Below, in pieces: positions 51,484 to 60,679 of a DNA stretch of 64,000 nucleotides; within the stretch, counting starts at the first letter, position 1; each line of letters opens with the position of its first letter. Origin of the DNA: Ammoniphilus oxalaticus (GTDB lineage Bacteria; Bacillota; Bacilli; Aneurinibacillales; RAOX-1); the NCBI RefSeq assembly GCF_003609605.1, contig NZ_MCHY01000009.1, positions 427,058-491,057 of the forward strand, read 5' to 3'. A model generated the notes under the pieces. That model saw only the letters and a program-made list of their open reading frames with translations. It searched no databases and was not told where the DNA came from. A program made the translations under genes and the position numbers.

Positions 51484-51723
51484 ATGAAAAGGTTTTTGGT
51501 GTTTATCACAAGTTTCACCTTGCTTTATTTCGCGTTTCAAATCGTAAGCGGGATGGCCCTCACCGCGCTTTATGTTCCTGAAGTTACGTTCACAGAAGGC
51601 GCCGCTTTTCAGAATGAGGTTGCGTTTGGCGCAGTATCACCGTTGACAACGATTCCTGCGGTCATGTTGATAGCAACTGGGGCCTACTTTATTTCCCGAA
51701 AAATGATGACTCTTGTAAGCTAG
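51484..51723 (+). CDS. 79-residue membrane protein
   Basis: Two hydrophobic helices (LVFITSFTLLYFAFQIVSGMAL and TIPAVMLIATGAYFISRK) separated by an acidic outer loop. ATG 51484 follows GGAAAGGGG. It has its own terminator. No family recognised. Confidence 0.55.
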   Translation: MKRFLVFITSFTLLYFAFQIVSGMALTALYVPEVTFTEGAAFQNEVAFGAVSPLTTIPAVMLIATGAYFISRKMMTLVS

Positions 51724-51740
51724 ATCGGTACTAAATTAAC

Positions 51741-51778
51741 AAACCAGCCAGCTCCTCGACGAGTTTAGCTGGTTTTTT
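51741..51778 (+). terminator. Terminator after the 79-residue membrane protein gene
   Basis: AAACCAGC / GCTGGTTT stem with inner pairs GCTC / GAG, then six T. Confidence 0.85.
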
Positions 51779-51899
51779 ATATTTTATTGTGTCAATTCAA
51801 TGGATGTCCTCTTTTTACGCCCAAAATCAACTTTGCTGGAAATCTGAAAATCTAGTAATGTGTTACAATACAAATTTTACAGGGGAGGAACCTTTCAGC

Positions 51900-52745
51900 A
51901 TGAATGAAATCTTGGATTTTATTGATCGCCATGAACTGCTGCTTAGTAAGATCGGGGGCGGCGCGGCAAAGATCATTCTCTTATTTATTATCATTAAGAT
52001 TGGGACAGGCCTATCGATTAAAATGACACATCGGGTACTGCGAATGCAGACGAAGCTAGATGAACGACGCAGAGATACGTTAGAAATGATTCTTTCAAAT
52101 CTGATTCGGTATACTTTTTATTTTATCTTTTTATTAACGGTCTTGCCCGTCTTTGGAATTCATGTTGGCGCATTGTTGGCGGGAGCGGGGGTTGTTGGAC
52201 TTGCGATCGCTTTTGCCGCGCAAAGTTTACTTAAAGACTTTCTTAATGGACTGTTCATATTAGTTGAAGATCAATTCGGCGTTGGTGACCATGTGGTCAT
52301 TAATGGAGTTTGGGGCTCGGTCAAATCAGTTGGGTTACGCATCACGAGTATTCAGGTATGGACAGGTCAAGTCGAATACATCCCAAATGGGGAGATTACA
52401 CAGGTGACAAACTATTCCAAAGAAAATTCGATCGCGGTCGTGGATGTTAATGTAGGCTATCAAACGGATGTGGAGCAGGCCCTTCAAATTACGGAGCGTG
52501 TAATGCTTGAGTTAAAAGAAAGTGAGGAAAATATTGTTGGTGATGTATCGGTGCTTGGCGTTCAAGAACTAAATGATTCAACTTATACGATAAGGGCGAT
52601 TGCCGAGTGCAACCCATACACACATTGGGGTGTGCAACGAAATGCGAAGCAGCGTCTACGCAGTATTTTTGCGGAACAAAATATAGATCTGCCCATGTCT
52701 AAAGTTGTGTATATGAATCAAGATTTTCCTATGGGGAACGGGTAA
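51900..52745 (+). CDS. MscS-family mechanosensitive channel
   Basis: A 281-residue channel with three N-terminal helices. The pore helix GALLAGAGVVGLAIAFAAQSLLKD (near residues 90-113) and the beta domain GVWGSVKSVGLRITSIQVWTG are characteristic. It opens under membrane tension to release solutes in hypo-osmotic shock. ATG 51900 has GGGGAGG 9-10 bases upstream; the open frame extends upstream but lacks a site. No operon partner is evident. Confidence 0.94.
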   Translation: MNEILDFIDRHELLLSKIGGGAAKIILLFIIIKIGTGLSIKMTHRVLRMQTKLDERRRDTLEMILSNLIRYTFYFIFLLTVLPVFGIHVGALLAGAGVVGLAIAFAAQSLLKDFLNGLFILVEDQFGVGDHVVINGVWGSVKSVGLRITSIQVWTGQVEYIPNGEITQVTNYSKENSIAVVDVNVGYQTDVEQALQITERVMLELKESEENIVGDVSVLGVQELNDSTYTIRAIAECNPYTHWGVQRNAKQRLRSIFAEQNIDLPMSKVVYMNQDFPMGNG

Positions 52746-52826
52746 AATCGTTTTGTTTTATTATGAATGGAAGTATCTTGGAATAATAATAAGGTACATC
52801 GTTTAAAAAGGGGATGCTTTCCTTCA

Positions 52827-53387
52827 ATGAGAACAGAAAAACAAAGGATGATCGCTGGTGAGATGTATGACCCGCTTGATCCTCAACTAGTTAAGGATCG
52901 GTTGGAAGCAAGGCGGATTGTCAGGATGTACAATCAAACGGTGGAATCTGATTTAGTGGGGCGCGTGGCGTTATTGAAGCAATTACTCGGTTCAACAGGC
53001 AAAAATGTATTTATGGAGCCGAATATCCGATTTGATTACGGCTATAACACGCATGTTGGAGAAAACTTTTACGCAAATTTTGATTGTACCATTTTAGATG
53101 TCTGTGAAGTGCAATTTGGGGATCACTGTCTACTTGGGCCTGGTGTCCATATTTACACAGCGACCCATCCACTAAATCCAACAGAACGTAATTCGGGGAA
53201 AGAATACGGTAAACCGATCAGGATAGGCAATAACGTTTGGATCGGCGGCAGCGCGGTGATTAATCCAGGGGTATCCATTGGCGATAATGTTGTCATCGCT
53301 TCGGGTTCCGTTGTTACAACGGATGCGCCAGATGCCGTTGTGATTGGAGGGAATCCAGCGAGGATTATCAAAAAAATTGATACCTAA
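52827..53387 (+). CDS. Maltose O-acetyltransferase-type hexapeptide acetyltransferase
   Basis: A 186-residue protein of the Maa/NodL group. The start [21 protein letters not shown] and the left-handed beta-helix hexapeptide repeats ([31 protein letters not shown]) are typical; the catalytic His lies near [11 protein letters not shown] 52827 is chosen on family grounds. A site AAGGGG lies 13 bases upstream, which is farther than usual. The acceptor sugar cannot be specified. Confidence 0.88.
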   Translation: MRTEKQRMIAGEMYDPLDPQLVKDRLEARRIVRMYNQTVESDLVGRVALLKQLLGSTGKNVFMEPNIRFDYGYNTHVGENFYANFDCTILDVCEVQFGDHCLLGPGVHIYTATHPLNPTERNSGKEYGKPIRIGNNVWIGGSAVINPGVSIGDNVVIASGSVVTTDAPDAVVIGGNPARIIKKIDT

Positions 53388-53391
53388 AAAC

Positions 53392-53426
53392 AAAACAACC
53401 TTTAGAAAGTCTAAAGGTTGTTTTTT
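53392..53426. terminator. Bidirectional terminator between acetyltransferase and MOSC genes
   Basis: AAACAACCTTTAG / CTAAAGGTTGTTT stem with a five-base loop, A-rich and T-rich flanks. The MOSC stop codon lies inside the right arm. Confidence 0.9.
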
Positions 53427-54100
53427 CCTGTCAATCTCTCGCTAGAGTCTCCTGGATCCCCTTTTAAACGATTAGAAAAAGTTCGTCTCCAGCTGCTCGA
53501 CAGCTCTTCCACTTCGAGTACCTGCTTAATTCCCTCGAAATCATTTTTGTCGTGATGCATAAGTCGGTTCGCAAAGGCTACGGTGATCGCTTTTGGATGG
53601 CCTTTTAGTTTTACTAGGCTGTCAGAGCTCGATACGACCCCCTCTTCTAGCACGCGAAGATAATAGCCGGTGTACCCTAATTGTTGGATGTGTAAGGGCA
53701 TTTCAGGGAGTCCGTATCGAATAGATAATTTGTAACAAGGCTGCCTTGGCTGACTGATTTGGACGGTCGCCGCGCCGAGTTTAAAAATATCACCGATGCA
53801 TACATCGGTTTCTAACAGTCCTCTTGTTGTGAGGTTTTCGCCAAACGCGCCATAGGCGAGTTCTGTTTGCAGCGCTTGTTCCCAATGTGGATAGTGTTCA
53901 AGTGGATAAACACACACGGCTTTATCGACGCCGCCGTGATGAACGAGATCTGCCTGACCGTCTCCGTCAAAGTTCACTTTCGATAAAAACAAAGGATCCG
54001 TAACGGGTTGTTTATAGATCGCGGTGGAAACTTGCTTGCCCTTATGCTCAACTTGTTCGGGCTTTCCTACATTGATCGAAATGATTTGACCACTTTGCAT
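53411..54100 (-). CDS. MOSC-domain protein (YiiM-like)
   Basis: A 229-residue MOSC protein. The HHGGVDKAVCVYPLEHY segment and the conserved cysteine in QPRQPCYKLSIRYG bind sulfur carriers or molybdenum cofactor in this family, and ENLTT lies between them. YiiM-type proteins reduce N-hydroxylated compounds with the molybdenum cofactor. ATG 54100 has AGGTG 8 bases upstream. A perfect palindrome lies in its 5' region. Function is inferred from family only. Confidence 0.88.
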   Translation of the reverse strand: MQSGQIISINVGKPEQVEHKGKQVSTAIYKQPVTDPLFLSKVNFDGDGQADLVHHGGVDKAVCVYPLEHYPHWEQALQTELAYGAFGENLTTRGLLETDVCIGDIFKLGAATVQISQPRQPCYKLSIRYGLPEMPLHIQQLGYTGYYLRVLEEGVVSSSDSLVKLKGHPKAITVAFANRLMHHDKNDFEGIKQVLEVEELSSSWRRTFSNRLKGDPGDSSERLTGKNNL

Positions 54101-54129
54101 AGCTAGACACCTGCCTTTTTGGTTAAAAT

Positions 54130-54145
54130 TACCACCTTGGTGGTA
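54130..54145. promoter_or_regulatory. Perfect palindrome TACCACCTTGGTGGTA
   Basis: A 16-base perfect palindrome about 30 bases upstream of the MOSC gene start. It may be an operator or an mRNA hairpin. No known consensus matched. Confidence 0.4.
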
Positions 54146-54609
54146 AGGATCTTCAATCAATCTCCATTGTATAATAAAATTTAAGTATGCATAAACGCTT
54201 GCGGCTAAATGTTTACGCTAAACCTCAATATTTTATGTTAATATTCCCGTTTTTTGTGTGTAAACCGCGCTTCTATAGAACGTCACCCTATTCCCCTCTC
54301 TATCGACCATCTCACAATGTTGCTCTAATTGCATACTTTGTAAAGTGATGGAAGGGCGTTGTTCATTATGAATCTACTTATTTGCCTCAAAAACAGAATC
54401 TTTCAAAATGTTAGTTGACAACTGATCAACGGCGCTTTACATTGGATATAACAGAGATAATTCGACACAAACATCCAAAGAAAAATATTACATGCATAAG
54501 GGGGAGGACGAGTCACCAGATTTCTTTTAAAATTCAACCCTTATAAACCCACGTAGTAATGAAGGCGCTTACAGACAAAAAGAATGAACAACCAATTGGA
54601 GGGTTAATT
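54146..54609. other. Intergenic gap before the acetamidase gene
   Basis: About 460 bases with one promoter candidate and no gene. A 12-codon frame at about 54492 is too short to support. Confidence 0.5.
54414..54443 (+). promoter_or_regulatory. Promoter of the acetamidase operon with inverted half-sites
   Basis: TTGACA (54415-54420), 17 bases, TACATT (54438-54443). GTTGA and TCAAC (spacer of seven) lie across the -35, suggesting a repressor or activator site. Confidence 0.5.
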
Positions 54610-55689
54610 ATGCTAACAGTAGATAAGAAAAATTTAAAGGCAGTAATCGGAGAAGACACGAAATTACACCATTTACCGGCTAATCCGGCGACTGTTCACT
54701 GGGGATACTTCTCGAAAGAATTACCGCCTGTTCTTGAAATCAACTCGGGTGATCTCGTTTATGCCGAAACAATTACACACCACGCGGGCTACGCCCCTGA
54801 CTTATTGTTAGATGATGTGAGCAGGGAAATTTATGAATCAATTCCTTACGAGGATCGAAATCCCGGTTCTCACCTTTTAACAGGGCCGATTTTTGTGAAA
54901 GACGCAAAACCAGGCGATACATTGCAAGTTGAGATTTTGAAATTAAAGCCGAGAATGCCATATGGTTCTAATGTATTGGCGCCTTGGGGTTACTTGTTTA
55001 AGGAATTTGAAGAGCAAACACGTGTTGTAATTTATGAATTAGATAAAGAGGAACAATGGTTAACAGCGAAATTTGCTTACGATTATCCTGGAGCCTACAC
55101 GGTGCGAGGAAAAATTATTGAACCAGACACTGTCAATCGTGTAGCTGCGTTAGAAAATATGCAAATTCCAGCTCGCCCGCATATCGGTACGCTTGGTGTA
55201 TGTCCTGCGGAAGACGGGAAAATTAGCACGATTCCTCCTGGATTGCACGGCGGTAATGTCGATAACTGGCGAATTGCTGAAGGAACTACCATGTACTATC
55301 CCGTGTTTAATGAAGGGGCGCTCCTATCGATTGGGGACTGTCACTTGGCGCAAGGGGATAGTGAATTAGGAGGAACGGCAGTAGAAGCTTCGATGGATTG
55401 CTTAATTCGCGTCACGTTGCGCAAAGATTTCAGCGCGAAATCGCCAATCTTGGAAACGCCTACAACGTGGGTCGCTCATGGTTTCGATGTCGATTTGAAT
55501 ATGGCAATGCGTAACGCTTCCAATGAAATGCTGAATTTTGTTGAAAATTACTATGGTCTCTCCCGTTTTGACGCGTATTCGTTCATGAGTGTTGCCGCTG
55601 ACTTCGGAGTGACACAAGTGGTTGACCATAAGCTCGGTGTCCATGTTACGATCCCGAAGCAAGCTCTAAAACCGACTAGAAGATCATAA
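54610..55689 (+). CDS. Acetamidase/formamidase (FmdA_AmdA family)
   Basis: A 359-residue enzyme that hydrolyses formamide or acetamide to ammonia and acid. Family markers include TVHWGYFSKELPPVLEINSGD, HLLTGPIFVKDAKPGDTLQVEI and the catalytic-site region GGTAVEASMDCLIRVTLRK. ATG 54610 has TTGGAGGG 6 bases upstream; the frame extends above but lacks a site. It is the first gene of a group with an LctP-type permease. Substrate preference is not evident. Confidence 0.93.
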   Translation: MLTVDKKNLKAVIGEDTKLHHLPANPATVHWGYFSKELPPVLEINSGDLVYAETITHHAGYAPDLLLDDVSREIYESIPYEDRNPGSHLLTGPIFVKDAKPGDTLQVEILKLKPRMPYGSNVLAPWGYLFKEFEEQTRVVIYELDKEEQWLTAKFAYDYPGAYTVRGKIIEPDTVNRVAALENMQIPARPHIGTLGVCPAEDGKISTIPPGLHGGNVDNWRIAEGTTMYYPVFNEGALLSIGDCHLAQGDSELGGTAVEASMDCLIRVTLRKDFSAKSPILETPTTWVAHGFDVDLNMAMRNASNEMLNFVENYYGLSRFDAYSFMSVAADFGVTQVVDHKLGVHVTIPKQALKPTRRS

Positions 55690-55963
55690 TTACATTTCAG
55701 TTGACTAACTACCTGTTATAAAAAATTCCCTCCTGAATGGGGTTGCCAGACAGGGGGGATCTCATCAATCCCCAAGAACGATCACCTCAAAACAAATATA
55801 TAATCACCTACGAATACGCTACCAATGATATACACATGTATTTGCCATGCTAGTGAGGATAGCGGGAAAGTGGGCAACCTGAATTTATAAAACTGTTTCA
55901 AATTTCCGAATACTTGAAGTAGCGGAACGATTCTACTTTTTAATAGGGCAGAAGGAGGCGCAT
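55690..55963. other. Gap between acetamidase and permease genes
   Basis: A hairpin at 55725-55760 (CCCTCCTG / CAGGGGGG, with G-T pairs) has no T-run, so it may stabilise mRNA rather than terminate. Nothing else is evident. Confidence 0.4.
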
Positions 55964-57577
55964 ATGGGTATTGATATGGCGCAAGTCGGTCTACCAGAAT
56001 TGTCGGTGTTTACGTGGATTTTGGCCGCGTTGCCGATCGTGTTGGTTTTAACGTTAATGATGGGTTTCAAAATGAGCGGGGCTCGAGCAGGTGGAATTGC
56101 CTGGGTGGTCACGTTGGTTATCTCCTACTTTGCATTTGGAAGTGGCATTGACGTGCTGGCAGCAGGTTCAGTGAAGGGACTTTGGACGACGGTTTTTGTA
56201 TTGTTTATTATTTGGGCTTCGATGTATATGTACAACATCGTCGATATGACGGGCAGTTTTAAAGTGATTGCGGCAACGTTCACGAAACTGACAAACGGTA
56301 ATAAAATGTTGCAATTATTAATCCTTGGTTGGGCCTTTCCTACTTTTATTCAAGGGGTCTGCGGATTTGGGGTGCCCGTTGCGGTCGCCACTCCGCTGTT
56401 GATCGGTTTAGGGTTTAGTCCCCTTACCGCGGTTGTTACGACATTGCTCGGACACTCATGGGGAATTACATTCGGTTCGCTTGGGTCATCTTATTCTATC
56501 AATCTCCAATTGAGCGGAGTTGAGGCGGCTCCGATGGCTTTCTGGGGATCGATTTTCATCGCGTTTGGCGGAGTTATTACTGGATTTTTTGTTGCTCATA
56601 ACTATGGTGGATTTAAAGCGATCAAAGAAGGATTCTTGGCGATTGTGTTCATGTCGGTTGTTATGGGAGGCGCCTTGATTGCCACCTGTTTCGTCTCGCC
56701 GAACCTCGGTTGTTTCATAGCGGGCGGTGTCGGTTTGATAGCGGGAAGTTTTGTTTTGCCGAAGTTTCGATCGTATCGTCCCGCTGCTGACGCTCCGCCG
56801 ATTGAGGAAGATCCTGAAGTTGCGGGTAAGTCTTTTGTAGACGCTTTCTCAGCGTACATCATTTTGATTTTAGTTGTATTTGCAATTTATCTGATTGGAC
56901 CCGTCAAGACTTTCTTAGAGAAAGATATGTTTCAGATTGGACTTCCTTTCGCGGAAACGATTACTCAATTCGGTTATGCGCAAGAAGCGGCTGCGAAATA
57001 CTCCGCTCTGAAAATCTTGACAACACCTGGCACCTTGATTGTGCTTTCTTTAATCCTAGCGGCCGCCTATTACAAATCGAAAGGGCTGTTACCTCAAAAC
57101 GTATTTAAAACTGCTTGGGAAAAGACGGTGACACAGTCTTTAAGTTCGACGGCTACGATTATGACGATGACAATGATGGCGGTCTTGATGACAGTCAGTG
57201 GGTTAACGACGTATATTGCTTATGGCATTGCGGTTACAACCGGGACGCTGTTTCCGCTTCTGTCGCCATTCATTGGAATTCTTGGTGGTTTTGTGACAAG
57301 TTCAGGTACTTCGTCCAACATTCTATTTACAGGATTACAGTATGAGGTTGCGACCGTGCTAGGCATTTCAGCCACAATCATTCTATCCGCTCAGACGACG
57401 GGAGCTTCTTTATCCAACTCGTTTTCTCCAGGTATTGCCGCTCTTGGAGCCGGTGTGTCTGGCTTGGCGGGGCGGGAAGGTGAGATTTTAAAATCCACCC
57501 TTGTGTATAACATTTTGCAAGGCGCCGCAGTTGGGATTCTAGCCTTTGTTCTGATTGCGCTTGGCATGGGCATGTAG
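55964..57577 (+). CDS. LctP-family permease (lactate/glycolate-type)
   Basis: A 537-residue membrane protein with about 13 helices. The segments QGVCGFGVPVAVATPLLIGLGF and TGASLSNSFSPG are characteristic of the lactate permease family. It usually imports lactate, glycolate or related small carboxylates. GAAGGAGGCGC precedes ATG 55964. Its place after an acetamidase may mean uptake of a related amide or acid (inference). Confidence 0.9.
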   Translation: MGIDMAQVGLPELSVFTWILAALPIVLVLTLMMGFKMSGARAGGIAWVVTLVISYFAFGSGIDVLAAGSVKGLWTTVFVLFIIWASMYMYNIVDMTGSFKVIAATFTKLTNGNKMLQLLILGWAFPTFIQGVCGFGVPVAVATPLLIGLGFSPLTAVVTTLLGHSWGITFGSLGSSYSINLQLSGVEAAPMAFWGSIFIAFGGVITGFFVAHNYGGFKAIKEGFLAIVFMSVVMGGALIATCFVSPNLGCFIAGGVGLIAGSFVLPKFRSYRPAADAPPIEEDPEVAGKSFVDAFSAYIILILVVFAIYLIGPVKTFLEKDMFQIGLPFAETITQFGYAQEAAAKYSALKILTTPGTLIVLSLILAAAYYKSKGLLPQNVFKTAWEKTVTQSLSSTATIMTMTMMAVLMTVSGLTTYIAYGIAVTTGTLFPLLSPFIGILGGFVTSSGTSSNILFTGLQYEVATVLGISATIILSAQTTGASLSNSFSPGIAALGAGVSGLAGREGEILKSTLVYNILQGAAVGILAFVLIALGMGM

Positions 57578-57609
57578 CGGAATATGATATTTCAGGGAGG
57601 AGAATGAAA

Positions 57610-57834
57610 ATGAGCACAGCGAGAGTACTTGAGGAAAGAATTGAAGAAACCCCTGTTCCTGTTAAGGAAGTAAAAAAAGACAACGTTGTTCAAAAGAAAC
57701 TATTGAGTATCATTTTTGTCTGGGTCGCTTTTGCGGTCCTATACCTCGCAGTCGCGAGCGGCAATGATACCTTTATGTGGGCAGGGCTAGGTCTTTTGGC
57801 CGCAACGATTGGCAACCTGTACGTGAGACATTAA
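57610..57834 (+). CDS. 74-residue membrane protein after the permease
   Basis: An acidic and basic cytoplasmic N-terminus (EERIEETPVPVKEVKKDN) followed by two helices (LLSIIFVWVAFAVLYLAVASG and FMWAGLGLLAATIGNLYV). ATG 57610 has GGAGG 9 bases upstream; ATG 57604 is too close. It lies 32 bases after the LctP-like gene and before a terminator, so it may be a small subunit of the permease. Confidence 0.65.
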   Translation: MSTARVLEERIEETPVPVKEVKKDNVVQKKLLSIIFVWVAFAVLYLAVASGNDTFMWAGLGLLAATIGNLYVRH

Positions 57835-57869
57835 AATCGTATACAATCGGCCTCGCGCCGTTTCCTACA

Positions 57870-57909
57870 CAAGCCGATTCCTGACCGAGGGAATCGGCTT
57901 GTCCTTTTT
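57870..57909 (+). terminator. Terminator of the acetamidase-permease group
   Basis: Perfect 12-bp stem CAAGCCGATTCC / GGAATCGGCTTG, then TCC and five T. Confidence 0.85.
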
Positions 57910-58051
57910 CCCAAGAGAACGCTCATGAGTCCGATTGGTGAAATATAATCCAAAAAGGTTTATAGTAAAGTGAGCCAGCGTTGAATGACGCAAAATCTAC
58001 GGCAACGTCTGATTTGATAAGACTATTAAAATGATGGGGGAGGGGGAGACG

Positions 58052-58261
58052 ATGAACGTGGCATATAGAATTGGAGCGGTTGTTTTATCGGCGTGGTTTA
58101 TTTATCTCATTTCGTCTCTGCTTGTGTTTAATCAAGTAACCGATCCCGCCAAATTTGCTCGTTTAGTTTTGATTGCCTTTTTCGGCAGCATTTTTTTCTT
58201 CCTTTATTTCATCATTATCTACATTATCGATGTGATCAAGCATCGAAAAAAGAGGGTGTAA
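58052..58261 (+). CDS. 69-residue membrane protein
   Basis: Two helices (VVLSAWFIYLISSLLVF and LVLIAFFGSIFFFLYFIIIYII) with a basic C-terminus (KHRKKR). ATG 58052 has GGGGAG about 7 bases upstream; earlier ATGs are within purine-rich leader. Single-gene transcript with a strong terminator. No family recognised. Confidence 0.55.
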   Translation: MNVAYRIGAVVLSAWFIYLISSLLVFNQVTDPAKFARLVLIAFFGSIFFFLYFIIIYIIDVIKHRKKRV

Positions 58262-58290
58262 AGGTCGGGCTTGGGCTCATTTTCACCCAT

Positions 58291-58327
58291 AAAAAACGGT
58301 AGCTACATTAAGTGGCTACCGTTTTTT
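58291..58327. terminator. Bidirectional terminator
   Basis: AAAAAACGGTAGC / GGCTACCGTTTTTT stem between convergent genes. Confidence 0.9.
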
Positions 58328-58333
58328 ATGCTG

Positions 58334-59305
58334 CTAGATGCACGTTTTGATCGTTTCAATTAAACAAGCGCGAACGTCATCATCGCTATATTTCAAAATC
58401 GGCATCGTGTCCATCGGATCGATATAGGCATCGCGATCTTGCATGTCCGCCTGGCGCTCAATATGGATCCCGTACTCTTTTCCTTCCGCTGCCGCTTGCT
58501 CATCCACTTGCCGATATGCCGCCTTCATTTGGTCCAATGGAACAACTTGGACGACAGTGTCTTTTTGTTCGAGCAGATCGGCGATGATTTCATAAAACTC
58601 TTTATACTTCATATTGATTCCTGAAATAGCATAGGTGGATCCATGCCTTCCGTATTCAATCGCGCCAATCGCCGCTTCAGCGACCTGCTGGGCAGTGACC
58701 ATCGCTGTCCCGCCGTTTAAAACAGGGACAACGTCTTGGCCTTTGACGCGGTTAACAAACATTTTCCATAATGGGGTTCGAAAGGGCATTGTTCCAAAAA
58801 TAAACGGCAACCGCAGGCTAATCACATCCATCGCCCCTTCTCCTTCTAGGAAAGCAACCTGTTCTTGTAAAAGGCGTGTCCGCGCGTACGGTTGAGCCGT
58901 CGCCAAATCTAAATCGGTCCATTTTTCCGCAAAGTGACAATGATAGGAGCCGAAAATGACGAACTTTTTGACCCCTGCGGCGCGCGCCAATCGGACTAAC
59001 CGCTGTGTTGGTAATACGTTGTGAGTATAGTAAAAGTGGGCCGCAGGCGCTTGTGGAAGTGTTCTTTCATCTAAGCCCGCTGCGTACACAAACGCGTCTT
59101 TTCCTTGTAGCATCTCCAAAACTTGCTCATCTGTTAGCTGATTGATGTCACCTGTATGTTTTTCCTTCACTTCCTGCGGCAATAATTCAGCGATCTGCTG
59201 GGGATCGCGAGAAATAGCTGAAACAGTATAACCGCGCTTGACCAATTCATTCACTGTATAAAAGCCTAACAGTCCAGTTCCGCCTAATACAAAAACATTT
59301 TTCAC
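58334..59305 (-). CDS. NAD(P)-dependent epimerase/dehydrogenase-like protein
   Basis: A 323-residue extended SDR-type protein. The Rossmann motif LGGTGLLGFYTVNELVKRGY is at the N-terminus and DAFVYAAG lies later. The catalytic Tyr-Lys motif is not obvious: a YARTRLLQEQ stretch replaces the usual YxxxK, with Arg in place of Lys. It may be an atypical SDR or a regulator-like NmrA relative. AGGTG precedes the ATG at 59305. Confidence 0.82.
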   Translation of the reverse strand: MKNVFVLGGTGLLGFYTVNELVKRGYTVSAISRDPQQIAELLPQEVKEKHTGDINQLTDEQVLEMLQGKDAFVYAAGLDERTLPQAPAAHFYYTHNVLPTQRLVRLARAAGVKKFVIFGSYHCHFAEKWTDLDLATAQPYARTRLLQEQVAFLEGEGAMDVISLRLPFIFGTMPFRTPLWKMFVNRVKGQDVVPVLNGGTAMVTAQQVAEAAIGAIEYGRHGSTYAISGINMKYKEFYEIIADLLEQKDTVVQVVPLDQMKAAYRQVDEQAAAEGKEYGIHIERQADMQDRDAYIDPMDTMPILKYSDDDVRACLIETIKTCI

Positions 59306-59465
59306 CTGTTGGTTCCTCCAATTACAGACACATTTAATTGCCTGTTTAGTATCGTGTTCTTTTTTATAGTATCAGAAACTTGCTTCTGATTTAACCCTAT
59401 AATTCAGGACTTAAGTATGCTAAAACAGGGCCTTTAATTTGGTAGTATTTAGAGGGAGGGATATT

Positions 59466-59942
59466 ATGAAGATGTATTGGTTCAAGCAATTATCACTCAT
59501 TTTACTTTTAATCGCGCTCGCTTTTGTGATTGATCTGTACATGACGAACGCTATTTTATCTGTGGAAGATGTCACTTTGCGACAGACAAACTTGGCGCTC
59601 ATTACAGCGGTTATCATCATTGCCTGTAATCAATTGCTCTATAATTACGCAACCGTTAACGAAACTTTTATGCAACATCCGAGGTGGCAAAGGATGTACA
59701 TTTATATCATGATCGGGCTTTTCTTCTCTTTCATTATATTTATGTTTCTATTTTCAGTATTTGGCGGATTAAAAATGCAGACATGGGTCATGTTTGCTGG
59801 CATTTATTATTTCATTTTCATGCTGAATCTACTTGCGCTGTCGATCATTCACAAGGTGGTTGAAGCAAATGCGAAGAAGAAGATCATATTGAGCGGGACT
59901 TCTTTTATTTTGCTCGTTGCTTTGACTCTTTTTGTTTTCTAG
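59466..59942 (+). CDS. Uncharacterised multi-pass membrane protein
   Basis: A 158-residue protein with about four to five helices (for example LSLILLLIALAFVIDLY and LALITAVIIIACNQLLYNY). ATG 59466 has GAGGGAGGG 5-13 bases upstream. A TATAAT element lies near 59398. It has no recognised motif. Confidence 0.6.
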   Translation: MKMYWFKQLSLILLLIALAFVIDLYMTNAILSVEDVTLRQTNLALITAVIIIACNQLLYNYATVNETFMQHPRWQRMYIYIMIGLFFSFIIFMFLFSVFGGLKMQTWVMFAGIYYFIFMLNLLALSIIHKVVEANAKKKIILSGTSFILLVALTLFVF

Positions 59943-60114
59943 GTTAAGGCTGTATACGAGTGAAAGATAGGGTGTTTTCCATATGTAAAAAAGTGGGGGA
60001 CCTGACGAGGCGTTGCTGGGGCAAGGCTGAGTTCACCTTTATCTTTTTTTAAAGAATTTTACTTTCATTACTAGGGGGCATGATCTGGCGGGGGTGAAAT
60101 CTCGTGAAATAACA

Positions 60115-60159
60115 AAAATGGTTCCAATCAGCGACGATATCGTTGATCGGAACCATTTT
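60115..60159 (-). terminator. Terminator for the carboxymuconolactone-decarboxylase-like gene
   Basis: AAAATGGTTCC pairs with GGAACCATTTT, with an inner TCA / TGA stem; on the minus strand it is followed by T-rich sequence. Confidence 0.85.
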
Positions 60160-60181
60160 AATCGGTTTGGATGTCTCGATC

Positions 60182-60595
60182 CTATGATTCTTCAGTCGGT
60201 GTGACAGATACACCTTGTTCCGCAAACACCTTTTTAGCGGCGGTTAAGGCGTTAAGCACACTTGGGAACCCCGTGTATGGGATCAGATGCATGATACATC
60301 CGACAATTTCGTTTGGTGTCAAACCAACAGACAAGCCTGTTTTGATATGCATTTCAATTTGCGGCTTTCCTTGCGCCACAAGAGCGGTAATGGTTGTAAG
60401 CACTTTTTGCTTGTTATCCAATCCTGGACGCGCGTATATATCGCCAAAAGCAAATTCAACCACATACTTCGTTAAATCAGGCGCGATATCCGCGAAACGT
60501 TCGCCAATATCCATAAACCCAGTTGGATTTTCATCGTCTGCTGATGTGAGCTCCTTTATTTTTTCTAACCCTTTTTGATAACGATCTTCTGCCAA
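60182..60595 (-). CDS. Carboxymuconolactone decarboxylase family protein
   Basis: A 137-residue protein matching the CMD/AhpD fold, with YVVEFAFGDIYARPGLDNKQK and MHLIPYTGFPSVLNALTAAK. The redox CxxC pair of AhpD is absent; only one Cys lies in the VGCIMHL stretch, so a peroxidase role is unlikely and a lactone-decarboxylase-like role is possible. TTG 60595 has AGGGAGG 7-8 bases upstream. Single-gene transcript. Confidence 0.88.
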   Translation of the reverse strand: MAEDRYQKGLEKIKELTSADDENPTGFMDIGERFADIAPDLTKYVVEFAFGDIYARPGLDNKQKVLTTITALVAQGKPQIEMHIKTGLSVGLTPNEIVGCIMHLIPYTGFPSVLNALTAAKKVFAEQGVSVTPTEES

Positions 60596-60679
60596 TTTAA
60601 AATCCTCCCTTGGTTGTATGACACGCCTTTCATGTTACATGATTTAACCTTCTTTTTCTAGGCGGAGAGGATCCTACGG

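Noticed and set aside
59963-60050. Structured RNA between the membrane protein and CMD-like genes
   Set aside because: Outer pairs AAAGATA/TATCTTT exist and a T-run follows, but inner pairing is poor; it is more likely a weak terminator and was not listed.
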